Of a stretch of 64,000 bases of DNA, positions 44,508-53,688 are shown piece by piece. The first letter of the stretch is position 1. Each line of letters begins with the position of its first letter. The position numbers and the translations under genes are program-made. Under the pieces are notes generated by a model, which made no database searches, was not told where the DNA came from, and saw nothing but the letters and a program-made list of their open reading frames with translations. The DNA comes from Terrimonas ginsenosidimutans (GTDB lineage Bacteria; Bacteroidota; Bacteroidia; Chitinophagales; Chitinophagaceae). The DNA lies in the NCBI RefSeq assembly GCF_022012415.1, contig NZ_JAKLTR010000002.1, forward strand, positions 248,001 through 312,000. Reading direction: 5' to 3'.

Positions 44508-46193
44508 TTAAAGATGGTTGTTTTCCGGCAGTGTTTGTACGCTCACCGATGCTTCGGTATATTTTTTTACCAGCACAATGGCAGCGATCAGTGTGATCAG
44601 AAGGCCGATGGTTACCGCTACTGCCCCGTTATCCGCGATGAAGCCGAGGATGGAGATCCCTAACCCGACAGCAAGTGTGCTCCATGCGATCACCTGGATG
44701 CCAAAGCGGTTTTGCCTGATCGCTTCGGGATCGCGGCTCACCAGCAATTGTTCGCCACTTGCCTGCATGAACGGAATGTCTTTCTTTTGGAAAAATGCAT
44801 ACACTTCGTATGCTATCAGCAGCAATAACGGAAAGCCGACACCAACAACCGTTTCCATTGTTCTCGATAAGGTAATGCCTAATGCTGCTTTTCCAAATAC
44901 TTTAAAGAACAGGCTAACGATCAAAGAGACAGCGGAGATCGTAATAAGCGAGGTAGCTGTTTGCCTTCGGGAAAATAAGGAATAGATCACCGGGGCGAAT
45001 AAGCTTCCGCCGGCAATTGCGGCCGTGCTTAATACTACTTCTACAATTCCGCCTGCGGCAGGAACAAGAATCGCCAGGTAGACCGTACCGGCGCCAAAGA
45101 GCACGGTGAACAATCTTGCTACCAGGATCATCCGTTTGTCAGATGTGTTTTTGAAAAATACGTCTTTATAGATATCCTGTGCAAAAATGATCGCTGCTGT
45201 ATTGATGGTAGTATTTGCTTTGCTTGCGGTAGCTGCGATCATACCGGAAAGTACAATGCCGATCAATCCTGCAGGTAATACTTTCTGGCAAAGCATCATG
45301 TAAGCACCTTCTGCACTCGCTCCGTCCAAACCGGGATTGATCACGCGGTAGATCATCGGAGGCAGCATCCAGATGATGGGTGCAATCAGATAAAGTCCGG
45401 CAAAAAGATAGGCGACCTTCTTTGCGTTCCGTGTAGAAGAAACGGATGTATAACGCTGCACATAGCTCCAGTTCCCCGCGATGTATACCACCTGGTACAC
45501 AAAGAAAGAGATCATAAAACCGATGCTGTATTCACTGTTCACAGGCTCAAAGAAACGTGGAGGTGCTTTTTCAAGAAAGCTTGACATGCCGCCAACTTCT
45601 GCCAGTGAAAGTGGGATAATGATGATCACGGCTGCAGACAGGATCACGAACTGTACCACGTCTGTTGCCAGCACGCCCCAGAGGCCACCGCCGGTTGTGT
45701 AAATGATGATGGTGATACCTATGACGATGATGCATGCTTCCAGTGAAAATGGCGTGGCGACATAGACGATCTTCCCGACGGCGTATAATACGGCGGCGGT
45801 GCTGACAAGGCTGTACAGCAGGATCATGTAGCTATAGTATTGTTTCGCGGTCCTGCCGAATCGTTTGCCCAGGTATTCTGCGGCTGTAGTGGCTCCGGTT
45901 TTCTTCCATCTTGCGGCGATGAAGAGTGCGGTGACGAGTCCGCTCAGGCACATCGTGAACTGTATCGCGTTTGCTACCAGTCCATATCTGTAAGCGATCG
46001 ATCCCCAGACGACAAAGGTGGCTGCGGAGAAATAGGAAATGAAAAGTGAAAGACCATTGATCCACCAGGGAGTGGCGCCGCCTGCTTCAAAGAACGACTT
46101 GGAGCTTTTACTGCTTTGTACAGTAAACACCAGCCCGATGACGACCATCAGGATGGCAAATACACTCATTACGACAAAATCGAGGTTGCTCAT
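44508..46193 (-). CDS. Sodium:solute symporter (SSS family), likely sugar uptake
   Basis: Inner-membrane transporter of 561 residues; a GTG five codons upstream (46208) is less likely than the ATG used here. About 13-14 hydrophobic helices. SSS-type features include a short periplasmic N-terminus, FFEAGGATPWWINGLSLFISYFSAATFVVWG in helices 1-2, TTAAEYLGKRFG and SGMIAATASKANTTINTAAIIFAQDIYK. Family knowledge: it couples sodium entry to uptake of sugars, sialic acid or similar solutes. In locus 2 it is the only inner-membrane importer and should carry the released mono- or disaccharide. Confidence 0.93.
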   Translation of the reverse strand: MSNLDFVVMSVFAILMVVIGLVFTVQSSKSSKSFFEAGGATPWWINGLSLFISYFSAATFVVWGSIAYRYGLVANAIQFTMCLSGLVTALFIAARWKKTGATTAAEYLGKRFGRTAKQYYSYMILLYSLVSTAAVLYAVGKIVYVATPFSLEACIIVIGITIIIYTTGGGLWGVLATDVVQFVILSAAVIIIIPLSLAEVGGMSSFLEKAPPRFFEPVNSEYSIGFMISFFVYQVVYIAGNWSYVQRYTSVSSTRNAKKVAYLFAGLYLIAPIIWMLPPMIYRVINPGLDGASAEGAYMMLCQKVLPAGLIGIVLSGMIAATASKANTTINTAAIIFAQDIYKDVFFKNTSDKRMILVARLFTVLFGAGTVYLAILVPAAGGIVEVVLSTAAIAGGSLFAPVIYSLFSRRQTATSLITISAVSLIVSLFFKVFGKAALGITLSRTMETVVGVGFPLLLLIAYEVYAFFQKKDIPFMQASGEQLLVSRDPEAIRQNRFGIQVIAWSTLAVGLGISILGFIADNGAVAVTIGLLITLIAAIVLVKKYTEASVSVQTLPENNHL

Positions 46194-46226
46194 AGTTTTA
46201 ACAGGCACGCCGGTTGGTTAGCGGAG

Positions 46227-46262
46227 TAAGTTTTAAAGTTTAATAGTTTAACGTTAAGTTTT
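46227..46262. repeat. Short GTTTAATAGTTTAA-type repeat
   Basis: TAAGTTTTAAAGTTTAATAG followed by TTTAACGTTAAGTTTT; it shares the GTTTAATAGTTTAA word with the arrays at 54864-55022. It lies in the 114-bp gap between the FAD oxidoreductase and symporter genes. No inverted partner nearby. Confidence 0.4.
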
Positions 46263-46307
46263 CCAGCATGGTCGGTTATGTCACCGCAATTGCAGGAAAT
46301 CTTCCCT

Positions 46308-48578
46308 TCAGTAACATCTGACTTCAAAAACAGCGGCAGGAATGTTATCTGCCGGGTGCTCACATTTTATCAATAGTGTGTCCGTAACCAACGGTGTTCG
46401 CAGTGTAATGGTGTTCCGGGATTGGTAGTTACCCGTAACACTTTCCACAAGGTTTCCCTGACCATCATAAATGTAATAATTCCTGATGCAAAAGGGCATT
46501 ACACTTTCAGGATGATGCATTAGCACCGATTCCATCGGATGATCAAAGTCCGTATCAAAACTGAGTTGAATGGATCGAATAGTGATCGCCTGATCCCACT
46601 TAATAATAAGTGAAGGGTGCGGGTCAGCAAGACTGCCCGCCCACGCGTTGGGTGACAGGTAAGGGCGTGCATATCCATTGTTGACATTTGAGGCGGAATA
46701 GATATGCAAAGGCCTGGAAAAACTCATTGCGAGATTTTGTCCTTCAGGGCGACGCTTTGGCGTCCAGAATTCGAAGGTATCAATGCCGATATCTTCCGGC
46801 GGTGTTTGTACACCTGTATTGGAAACAGCTTTGTTTTCCGCCTGGAATAAGGAAAGCAGGCCTGTCAACCTGGCGTTGGAGAGATAGGCTGCTACTGCCG
46901 GGTTCTTTCTTAATACCACAAATACATACTGCTGTTCGGGGATCTCTGTGTCAAAATGTAATTCGACGCAGTTCCTCCCTTTTTCCAGTTTGATCTTTTT
47001 TTCTTCAAGGATCTGGTCCGGAGTGAAGCTGGAGGTACGGCTTGAAATTGCGAGATGGATAGTGACGGTTGTTTCTTCTTCCGCCTGCAAATGGAAGCGG
47101 ATCGCGGGTAATTTCCCGGCATCTGCGGGCAGGAGCTGAGCGATACCGGTTTCCATCGGGTAGATTTCTCCGTTTTCGGGAAGCGACAGTAAGGAGAATT
47201 CGCTTGTTGCTTTTGCTTTTCCGTTGCGGGCGAGATCAGCTTCATCGCCATTGGTAATACCTGGAATGAACTGCCCGCTTTTCAGCAGGCGTTGCTGCAG
47301 TTCCCGGATATGATCAAGCACGTTGGCGGGAAGGATCTTCCGTTCATGGGCGATCACCGCTGCCATCGCAACCGCCTGCGCGCTATTGGCAGAAGTGCCC
47401 ATGACCCGGGTGGAACCGTAGGCAACGTGCGTGGCGCTGATCGTTCGCCCTGCAAGGAAAAGGTTGGAAATATTCCTGCTATATAAACTACGATAAGGTA
47501 TATGGTAAATCCCTTTGCTGTGCCATTGATTGCAGCCCGGTAGTTCGCTGAATACGCCGTCGGCAGGGTGAAGGTCTATAGACCAGCCTCCGAAGGAAAC
47601 TGCATCATCATATTGTACCTGTTCTACGATGTCCTGTTGCCTGAGCATGTAATCACCTTCAAAGCGGCGGCTTTCGCGTTTGCCGGGAATGGTGCCAACC
47701 CATTCAAGCGTGTAAGTTTCTGCTTCGGGAAAATTGCCGGAGTTCTTGATATAATTCCAAACGCCATATACCACTTTCCACAGTTCCCATTTGATCTGCT
47801 CCGTTGCTTTAATTGTGTCCAGCCGGCCTCCATACTCGATCCACCAAAGCTTACAACCCTGGTCTTTCAGGCTGAAGGTTTTGTAGCGGGGAACTTTCCT
47901 GATATCATCCAGCGCGTAAGCGGGAGGAATGAACCGCACCGGCTTACCCGTATCTTTCGAATAAAAATAAATACTGTGTCCAAGCAATTCACCGTATTCT
48001 TTTGAAGGAGCGAATTTTTCGCCGAATTCATCCCTTGATTCAGCGCCCATTCTGAATGCAGCGCCGGCCAGAAATGCGACCACTCCATCGCCGGACGCAT
48101 CGCAGAAATAAGGAGCTTCAAAAATGTATGTTGTCTGATTCTGACTGCAAAAGCCGGTGGCAGCAGATATTGTATCGTCGTCTTTTTTTGATACTTCATA
48201 CACTGCTGTATTCAGGAACAGCCGGATGTTTTCTTCCTTTATTACTTTTTCCAGCATAATGGTGTCAAAGATCACCGGGTTTCCTTCTGGATTGCGGTAG
48301 GTATTTTCCACAAGCAATTCATCGATCAGTCCGCCCTCGCGTGACCAACGATTATTATTGCCCATATGAGAAGTGGCGCCGAGTATCCAAAGGCGTACTT
48401 CGCTTGATGCATTGCCGCCGAGCACGGGCCTGTCCTGCACCAATACCACGTTCAGACCTTCTCTTGCGGCTGTGATGGCGCTGCATACGCCACTAACGCC
48501 TCCTCCAACAATAACAAGGTCTGCATTTACTTTTTCACTGAAAAGACTCCTGGCATTTCCGCCTTCATTCACTATCAT
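46308..48578 (-). CDS. FAD-dependent oxidoreductase with discoidin-like C-terminal domain
   Basis: Protein of 756 residues without signal peptide or membrane helix, so apparently cytoplasmic. The N-terminal FAD-binding Rossmann motif VIVGGGVSGVCSAITAAREG (GGGVSG 25-30) and VLGGNASSEVRLWILGATS mark the FAD_oxidored (PF12831) family; FCDASGDGVVAFLAGA and NLFLAGRTISATHVAYGSTRVMGT complete the FAD fold by about residue 415. The second half is beta-rich, ending in a domain (about 620-756) that looks like a discoidin/F5-8-type-C fold (LIIKWDQAITIRSIQLSFDTD, IRNYYIYDGQGNLVES). It probably oxidises an imported sugar or sugar acid (inference); the substrate is unknown. Confidence 0.88.
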   Translation of the reverse strand: MIVNEGGNARSLFSEKVNADLVIVGGGVSGVCSAITAAREGLNVVLVQDRPVLGGNASSEVRLWILGATSHMGNNNRWSREGGLIDELLVENTYRNPEGNPVIFDTIMLEKVIKEENIRLFLNTAVYEVSKKDDDTISAATGFCSQNQTTYIFEAPYFCDASGDGVVAFLAGAAFRMGAESRDEFGEKFAPSKEYGELLGHSIYFYSKDTGKPVRFIPPAYALDDIRKVPRYKTFSLKDQGCKLWWIEYGGRLDTIKATEQIKWELWKVVYGVWNYIKNSGNFPEAETYTLEWVGTIPGKRESRRFEGDYMLRQQDIVEQVQYDDAVSFGGWSIDLHPADGVFSELPGCNQWHSKGIYHIPYRSLYSRNISNLFLAGRTISATHVAYGSTRVMGTSANSAQAVAMAAVIAHERKILPANVLDHIRELQQRLLKSGQFIPGITNGDEADLARNGKAKATSEFSLLSLPENGEIYPMETGIAQLLPADAGKLPAIRFHLQAEEETTVTIHLAISSRTSSFTPDQILEEKKIKLEKGRNCVELHFDTEIPEQQYVFVVLRKNPAVAAYLSNARLTGLLSLFQAENKAVSNTGVQTPPEDIGIDTFEFWTPKRRPEGQNLAMSFSRPLHIYSASNVNNGYARPYLSPNAWAGSLADPHPSLIIKWDQAITIRSIQLSFDTDFDHPMESVLMHHPESVMPFCIRNYYIYDGQGNLVESVTGNYQSRNTITLRTPLVTDTLLIKCEHPADNIPAAVFEVRCY

Positions 48579-48596
48579 GTCTTCCTGGGTTGCGCT

Positions 48597-48716
48597 CGTT
48601 TAGTAAGATCGATGGTCGATGCCAGATATTTGGTCGGCTAATACAGATCTTTATAACTGGTTTATCTTATAACCAGACAGTCATAGTTACGCCGACGCAG
48701 CCTATTTTACTAAACG
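48597..48716. repeat. Widely spaced 10-bp inverted repeat between SusD and FAD oxidoreductase genes
   Basis: CGTTTAGTAA (48597-48606) and TTACTAAACG (48707-48716) are perfect reverse complements 100 bp apart, filling most of the 162-bp gap. Inside is a second small pair CTGGTT...AACCAG (about 48658-48677). The gap may form a large mRNA stem-loop that sets expression of the downstream genes relative to SusC/D (inference). Confidence 0.4.
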
Positions 48717-48740
48717 ATGCTATTTGTCAATAGGATTAAA

Positions 48741-50228
48741 TTATTTCCAGTCAGGGTTCTGTTCGATCATCGGGTTTGCAATGATCTCGATCTGTGGAAT
48801 AGGGTAATATTTATGTTTGGGTTGTGGTGTTCTGACAGGATAATCTGCGTTTATCGCAGTAGGGATCACCGTCATGAATGTGTTTGTCCTCGTCAGATCA
48901 TACCAGCGGTCGCCTTCTCCATAGAATTCCCAAGAGCGTTCCCTTAATACTGAATCGATAAAAGCTGGTTGGGAGAGACCGGCAGTGAGGTCAGGGATCT
49001 CTGCACGTCTTCTTACAGCATTGATATAACCGTATGCGGCAGTCGTGGCACCACTTTTACGAGCTTCGGCTTCTGCGGCAATCAGGTATGCATCTGCGTA
49101 GCGGAGCAGGTAAAGATTGTTGCTTGCATACGCACCAACAGAATTGGGGTCTTTTAGTTTAGCCATGATCACGAGGTCTTTTGTAGCCAAACGTGTATCA
49201 ATGTTCGCCTGTGTCACTGTTGCACCAGACCCATTGATATAGCTTGTTTGCATCAATGCTTTTCTTTTATCCTGGTTGAAGAACGAGTTATAGAATTTGC
49301 TGAAAACATACATCCCGCCAGCGCCGCCCTTATTCAGATCGGAAATGCCGAGTGGTGCGTAGAAATAGTGAACCTGTGACTGACGGATCGGGTTAGAGGT
49401 ATTGTTCAGTTCAACGGCAAACATTACTTCCGTACGCGCGAGGTCTTTTTTTGCCACGGTAAACAGGTCTATCGCCGAAGGAACAAGTGTACATTTTCCG
49501 GAACTGATCACCGCCTGCGCTGTGGCTAATGCTTCGTCCCATCTTTCATTATACAGTGCTGCCTTTGCATGCAGGATTTGTGCGCTTTGCTTGCATACAC
49601 GGCCCTTGACCAGCGATGATGAATAGTCGGGAAGCATTTTTTCTGCTTCACGGAGATCGGTCAGGATCTGATCATATACTTCATTGATCGGTTTTTTGCC
49701 AACGAATGCGGCGTCGATGGAATTGGTCGCCGTTGTTTTAACAACGATGCTTCCAAAGTTCTTGGCGAGCATCCAGTGAAAGAATGCCCGGAGAAAGAGT
49801 GCTTCGCCAACGATCGCGTTACGTCTTTCAGTATCCATGTTCACACCTGGAACCTTTTGGATCACCCAGTTTGCGCTTTCGATTCCCTGGTAAGCGCGCT
49901 TCCAGATCTCCAGGGGGGATTCATTTGCGCGGCTGAAACTTGTTTGTACGGAATAGGGAGGATCATAAGTATAAGTGGTGATCGAGTTTCTTCCTACCAC
50001 GTTCCTTGGAAAGATCTGATCGGCTGCCCAGTCTGACGCGAAGAGTGGCGCAGCACTGCTGTACATTACATACAGGTTACCATAGACCGCAGTGATCGCT
50101 GCTTCAGCTTCTGCTGCGCTTGAATAAAAGTCCTGCGTATAGATGGACGAATAGGCCGTTTCTTTCAATGCCTTTTTACAGCTGGTGAAAGCGACCAGGA
50201 ATATGCTGATATATATAAGCCTTTTCAT
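48741..50228 (-). CDS. RagB/SusD-family glycan-binding lipoprotein (locus 2)
   Basis: Outer-membrane lipoprotein of 495 residues. The frame is open 40 codons further upstream into the SusC gene, but the ATG at 50228 starts the lipoprotein signal IYISIFLVAFTSCKKAL (C17). SusD features: FYSSAAEAEAAITAVYGNLY, ALFLRAFFHWMLAKNFGSI, RYADAYLIAAEAEARKSG and the C-terminal SVLRERSWEFYGEGDRWYDLTR block. It starts 10 bp after the SusC stop. Partner of that porin in surface glycan binding; the ligand is unknown. Confidence 0.96.
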   Translation of the reverse strand: MKRLIYISIFLVAFTSCKKALKETAYSSIYTQDFYSSAAEAEAAITAVYGNLYVMYSSAAPLFASDWAADQIFPRNVVGRNSITTYTYDPPYSVQTSFSRANESPLEIWKRAYQGIESANWVIQKVPGVNMDTERRNAIVGEALFLRAFFHWMLAKNFGSIVVKTTATNSIDAAFVGKKPINEVYDQILTDLREAEKMLPDYSSSLVKGRVCKQSAQILHAKAALYNERWDEALATAQAVISSGKCTLVPSAIDLFTVAKKDLARTEVMFAVELNNTSNPIRQSQVHYFYAPLGISDLNKGGAGGMYVFSKFYNSFFNQDKRKALMQTSYINGSGATVTQANIDTRLATKDLVIMAKLKDPNSVGAYASNNLYLLRYADAYLIAAEAEARKSGATTAAYGYINAVRRRAEIPDLTAGLSQPAFIDSVLRERSWEFYGEGDRWYDLTRTNTFMTVIPTAINADYPVRTPQPKHKYYPIPQIEIIANPMIEQNPDWK

Positions 50229-50238
50229 AAAATGCATT

Positions 50239-53200
50239 TTAAAAAGTGATTTGCAAACCGACAAGGAATGAACGGGAGAGTGGGTAAACGATGTTATCAA
50301 CACCAAACTGCGTGTTTGAATTACCAAATGAGCCGACTTCAGGATCAAACCCTGTGTAGTCTGTAATGGTGAACAGGTTGTTTGCGCTTACATAAGCTCT
50401 TGCTGAGCCGATGCGTTTTGCTGTAAAAGAGTACCCAAACGAAATGTTCTTGCAACGGAGGAAAGATCCGTCTTCCAGGTAACGGTCAGATAAAGGCAGT
50501 CGTCCGCCCTGGCTTCCGATCGATGTCTGGTACTGGCCTCCGGTATTTGTTGCTGACCAGCGATCTGCCAGGCCTGCCAGAACGTTACGTCCACCCAGTG
50601 GATTTTCCAGTGTCCAGCGCGCAAGGTTAAAGATCTGGTTGCCCTGTACTCCTGAGAAGAATGCGGAGAAGTCGAATTGTTTGTATTTAAGGTTCGTGGA
50701 GAATCCGTATACGAATTTCGGATTTGCATTGCCGGTAATGATCCTGTCAGCATCGGTGATGCGGCCATCAGGTTTTCCGTCAGGACCACCTGCAATATCT
50801 TTTACGCGTTGTGTTCCGGGGCGGGGATTGGTTACCGGCTGCCCTGGAATGATCGGATCGCCGGTCTGGAATAAACCATCGTACACATAGGTTTTGAACA
50901 GACCTAATGGCTGACCGACGACCAGTACGTTATAGTTGTTAATAGCCGTTTCTCTTGTTGAATCATCTGCCAGCTGCAGCAGTTTGTTGCGGTTGATCGT
51001 AACGTTTGCACTCATACTCCATCTCCAGTCGCTATTGCGGATGATATCGCCACCAAGCGAAAGCTCGATGCCTTTATTCTCCAGTGAAGCAAAGTTGCCT
51101 GCAACTGTTTCGTATCCGGAGGACAGGGGAAGATTCTTTTTGAAGATCAGGTCGTTTGTCCTTTTCAGGTAAACGTCTGCAACAAAGTTCAGGCGGTTGT
51201 CAAAGAAATCTGCTTCGATGCCGATATCTGATTGAACGGATGTTTCCCATTTAAGATCCGGGTTAGGTACTCCGGTTGGCAATACTGCTTTTGTAAGCGC
51301 GTTGTTGAAGATATAATCATTACCAGCGGAAACGATCGCGAGTGACTGATAAGGATCCACAGCGGCCTGGTTACCGGTTTTCCCGATGCTTGCCCGTAAT
51401 TTTAAATTAGTGATCGCGCGGATGTCAGACAGGAAGTTCTCGCGTTTCATATTCCATGCAGCCGATACCGCGGGGAAGAAGCCCCATTTGTTATTGTCGC
51501 CGAACTTGCTGCTTCCGTCTGCCCGGGCAGTGACGTCAACGAAATATTTTCCCTGGAAGTTGTAGTTGATCCTTCCGAGGTAAGATACGAGGTTGTCTTT
51601 TGTTCTGCCTGTATTGACTGAGAAGTTCCTGGCAAGCTGCAAGGCTTCGTTGGTGGTGGCGTCATTCACAAAACCATAACCGATCATGTAGTTATAGTTA
51701 CTGTTATTTTCCAGCGTGCTGAATACTCCGGTTACTTTGAAATTATGGTCAGTTCCGATTGACTTGTCGTAAGTCAGAATACTCTCGTGCATCAGGCGAA
51801 TGAAGTTGTTATTCATCTTCATGCCGTAACCGCCTAATCCGCCAGCGATGGTGATCTCCCCTGCAGTAAAAGCGGAAGCGGGGAAGTAATAATCCGTCAG
51901 CGCGTTGTTGGTATAGGCGCTGAGGTTGGCGCGGTATTTCAGTCCTTTGAGAATGCTGAAATCGAGGTACACATTACTTAGTACCGTATTGGTGCGGGTG
52001 ATATCCATTGTTTGTCCACCCTGTACCGGATTCCGCAATTCGGTATAGAACGAGCCATAAGGCTGATCCCGCCAGGCGAGTACATTCCCGTTCGCGTCAT
52101 ACGGTTTCAGATGTGGCGGAGCACTGAGTGCAGCGCCAATGAGCGATTGCGTCAGACCGCCGCCATCATTATTTACAGATCCTGTTTGGATCCTGTTATT
52201 GACAGAACGGGTGAAGGTGGTAGTGGTGCCAACTTTCAGCCAGCTTTTTACAGCATGATCCAGGTTAAAGCGAACTGCATAACGGTCGAACTTTGATTTC
52301 AGCACGATACCTTCCTGTCCGAAATAGTTCAGCGACATCAGCACTTGTGTTTTATCATTACCACCGGAAAACCCAACCTGGTGATTCTGGATAGGAGCTC
52401 TGCGAAATAGCACATCCTGCCAGTCTGTACCCACCCCAAAGGAGTCAGGCTGCGGGAAGCGGTTATTGTTATAGATCTCATTTTCTATTCGGGCGAACTG
52501 AGATGCGTTCAGTACAGGGATCGTTTTAGTGATCTCCTGCATGCCGTAGTAACCATCATAGGTAATATTGGAGAAACCTGCTTTACCTCTTTTCGTAGTG
52601 ATGATGATCACGCCATTTGCTGCCTGTGAACCGTAGATGGCAGCGGCAGATGCGTCTTTCAGCACTTCGATCGACTCGATATCGTTTGGGTTAAGGAAAG
52701 AAAGAGAGCTTACCTGGTTGGCAAAGCCGCCAACGCCACTGATGTTTCCCAGTGTAGACGGGCCGGAAACGCCACTAGCGGTGGAGTTCTGAAGTTGTAC
52801 TCCATCTATAATATATAGTGGTTCGGAAGAGCCATTGATCGAGTTGGTTCCGCGCAAACGAACACTGATGCTTCCACCGGGAGCGGCATTGTTCTGGGTG
52901 ATCTGGAGACCGGCAACCCTTCCCTGTAACCCCTGTGCGAGGTTGGCAACAGGGGTTTGAAGGAGGTCTGCGGCCTTTACAGAAGTGATGGCTCCGGTCA
53001 CTTCAGATTTCTTTCTTGAACCATACCCTACAACAATTACATCATCGAGGCTGATGTCTTTCCTTTTCATTTGTACACGGCCGGGGCCACCGGCACTTAG
53101 GGAAAGCTCTTGCTCTTCGAAGCCTGTGTAACTGATAATAATAACTGCGTTGGATTTAACACCGGCAAGAGTGTAAGACCCATCTTCGCCGGAGGTGGTA

Positions 53201-53385
53201 GCCAGTTTTTCGCCTTTGACGCGGATGGTTGCCCCGGCGACGGGTGAACCGGCATCGTCAACAACTGTTCCTTTTACTGTCTGGGTTTGTGCCTGCACCG
53301 TTATCATAAGGAGCAGGGCGATCAGGGAAGTCAGAGCCGGGCGGAGTAAGCCCGGTGGGAATAGATTTCTCTTTTTCATAAGCAT
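50239..53385 (-). CDS. SusC/RagA-family TonB-dependent outer-membrane transporter (locus 2)
   Basis: Receptor of about 1048 residues; the codon before this ATG is a TTG, and ATG 53379 (MKKRNLF) is an equally plausible start. Signal peptide with LLRPALTSLIALLLMITVQAQTQ. The carboxypeptidase-like domain (VKGTVVDDAGSPVAGATI) is followed by the TonB box region (LDDVIVVGYGSRKKSEVTGAI), plug (RLRGTNSINGSSEPLYIIDG, IEVLKDASAAAIYGSQAANGVIIITTKRG) and a barrel ending FLVGLQITF. It lacks an STN domain, so it is not an ECF-type signalling receptor. First gene of the nine-gene minus-strand unit; a LacI-type regulator is divergent to it, 300 bp away. Confidence 0.96.
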   Translation of the reverse strand: MLMKKRNLFPPGLLRPALTSLIALLLMITVQAQTQTVKGTVVDDAGSPVAGATIRVKGEKLATTSGEDGSYTLAGVKSNAVIIISYTGFEEQELSLSAGGPGRVQMKRKDISLDDVIVVGYGSRKKSEVTGAITSVKAADLLQTPVANLAQGLQGRVAGLQITQNNAAPGGSISVRLRGTNSINGSSEPLYIIDGVQLQNSTASGVSGPSTLGNISGVGGFANQVSSLSFLNPNDIESIEVLKDASAAAIYGSQAANGVIIITTKRGKAGFSNITYDGYYGMQEITKTIPVLNASQFARIENEIYNNNRFPQPDSFGVGTDWQDVLFRRAPIQNHQVGFSGGNDKTQVLMSLNYFGQEGIVLKSKFDRYAVRFNLDHAVKSWLKVGTTTTFTRSVNNRIQTGSVNNDGGGLTQSLIGAALSAPPHLKPYDANGNVLAWRDQPYGSFYTELRNPVQGGQTMDITRTNTVLSNVYLDFSILKGLKYRANLSAYTNNALTDYYFPASAFTAGEITIAGGLGGYGMKMNNNFIRLMHESILTYDKSIGTDHNFKVTGVFSTLENNSNYNYMIGYGFVNDATTNEALQLARNFSVNTGRTKDNLVSYLGRINYNFQGKYFVDVTARADGSSKFGDNNKWGFFPAVSAAWNMKRENFLSDIRAITNLKLRASIGKTGNQAAVDPYQSLAIVSAGNDYIFNNALTKAVLPTGVPNPDLKWETSVQSDIGIEADFFDNRLNFVADVYLKRTNDLIFKKNLPLSSGYETVAGNFASLENKGIELSLGGDIIRNSDWRWSMSANVTINRNKLLQLADDSTRETAINNYNVLVVGQPLGLFKTYVYDGLFQTGDPIIPGQPVTNPRPGTQRVKDIAGGPDGKPDGRITDADRIITGNANPKFVYGFSTNLKYKQFDFSAFFSGVQGNQIFNLARWTLENPLGGRNVLAGLADRWSATNTGGQYQTSIGSQGGRLPLSDRYLEDGSFLRCKNISFGYSFTAKRIGSARAYVSANNLFTITDYTGFDPEVGSFGNSNTQFGVDNIVYPLSRSFLVGLQITF

Positions 53386-53688
53386 CAATCGTTAAACTAA
53401 TAGAGTTTGGCTGCGGTGAACTTTTATGCAAGCAGGTGTAATTTACAGTGGATAATCATTCCGGGTACGTGCCTCGGAAAGAGGAAGTATCGGGAACGAT
53501 TTCGGGACCGTTCCCGATAGAGAGGGAGGATCGCAAAGAACGCAAGGAGGCGGGAAAGGCGCAAAGAATTTCAGTCCCTCGCGTCCGTGGCAGTGCTTTG
53601 CGTTCTTTGCGATACTCCTACGCCAGTCGCTCAGAAATTTTCATTATTTTCCGCGTGGATTATGCAACTCCGGATCCGATAAAACGTA
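53386..53688. promoter_or_regulatory. Divergent intergenic region, SusC operon / LacI regulator
   Basis: About 300 bp that should hold both divergent promoters and the operator of the LacI-type regulator. The only clear structure is repeat copy C. No perfect TAnnTTTG was seen on either strand. A palindrome-like word ATCGGGAACG...CGTTCCCGAT is visible (about 53488-53518: CGGGAACGATTTCGGGACCGTTCCCG), an attractive operator candidate for a dimeric LacI protein. Confidence 0.45.
53530..53628. repeat. Inverted repeat of the GCAAAG/ACTCCTACGC family (copy C)
   Basis: The 16-bp arms ATCGCAAAGAACGCAA (53530-53545) and TTGCGTTCTTTGCGAT (53598-53613) are perfect reverse complements with a 52-bp spacer, followed by ACTCCTACGCCAG as in copy B at 20159-20281. 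It lies in the divergent gap between the SusC and LacI genes and could interfere with or mark their promoters. Confidence 0.8.
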
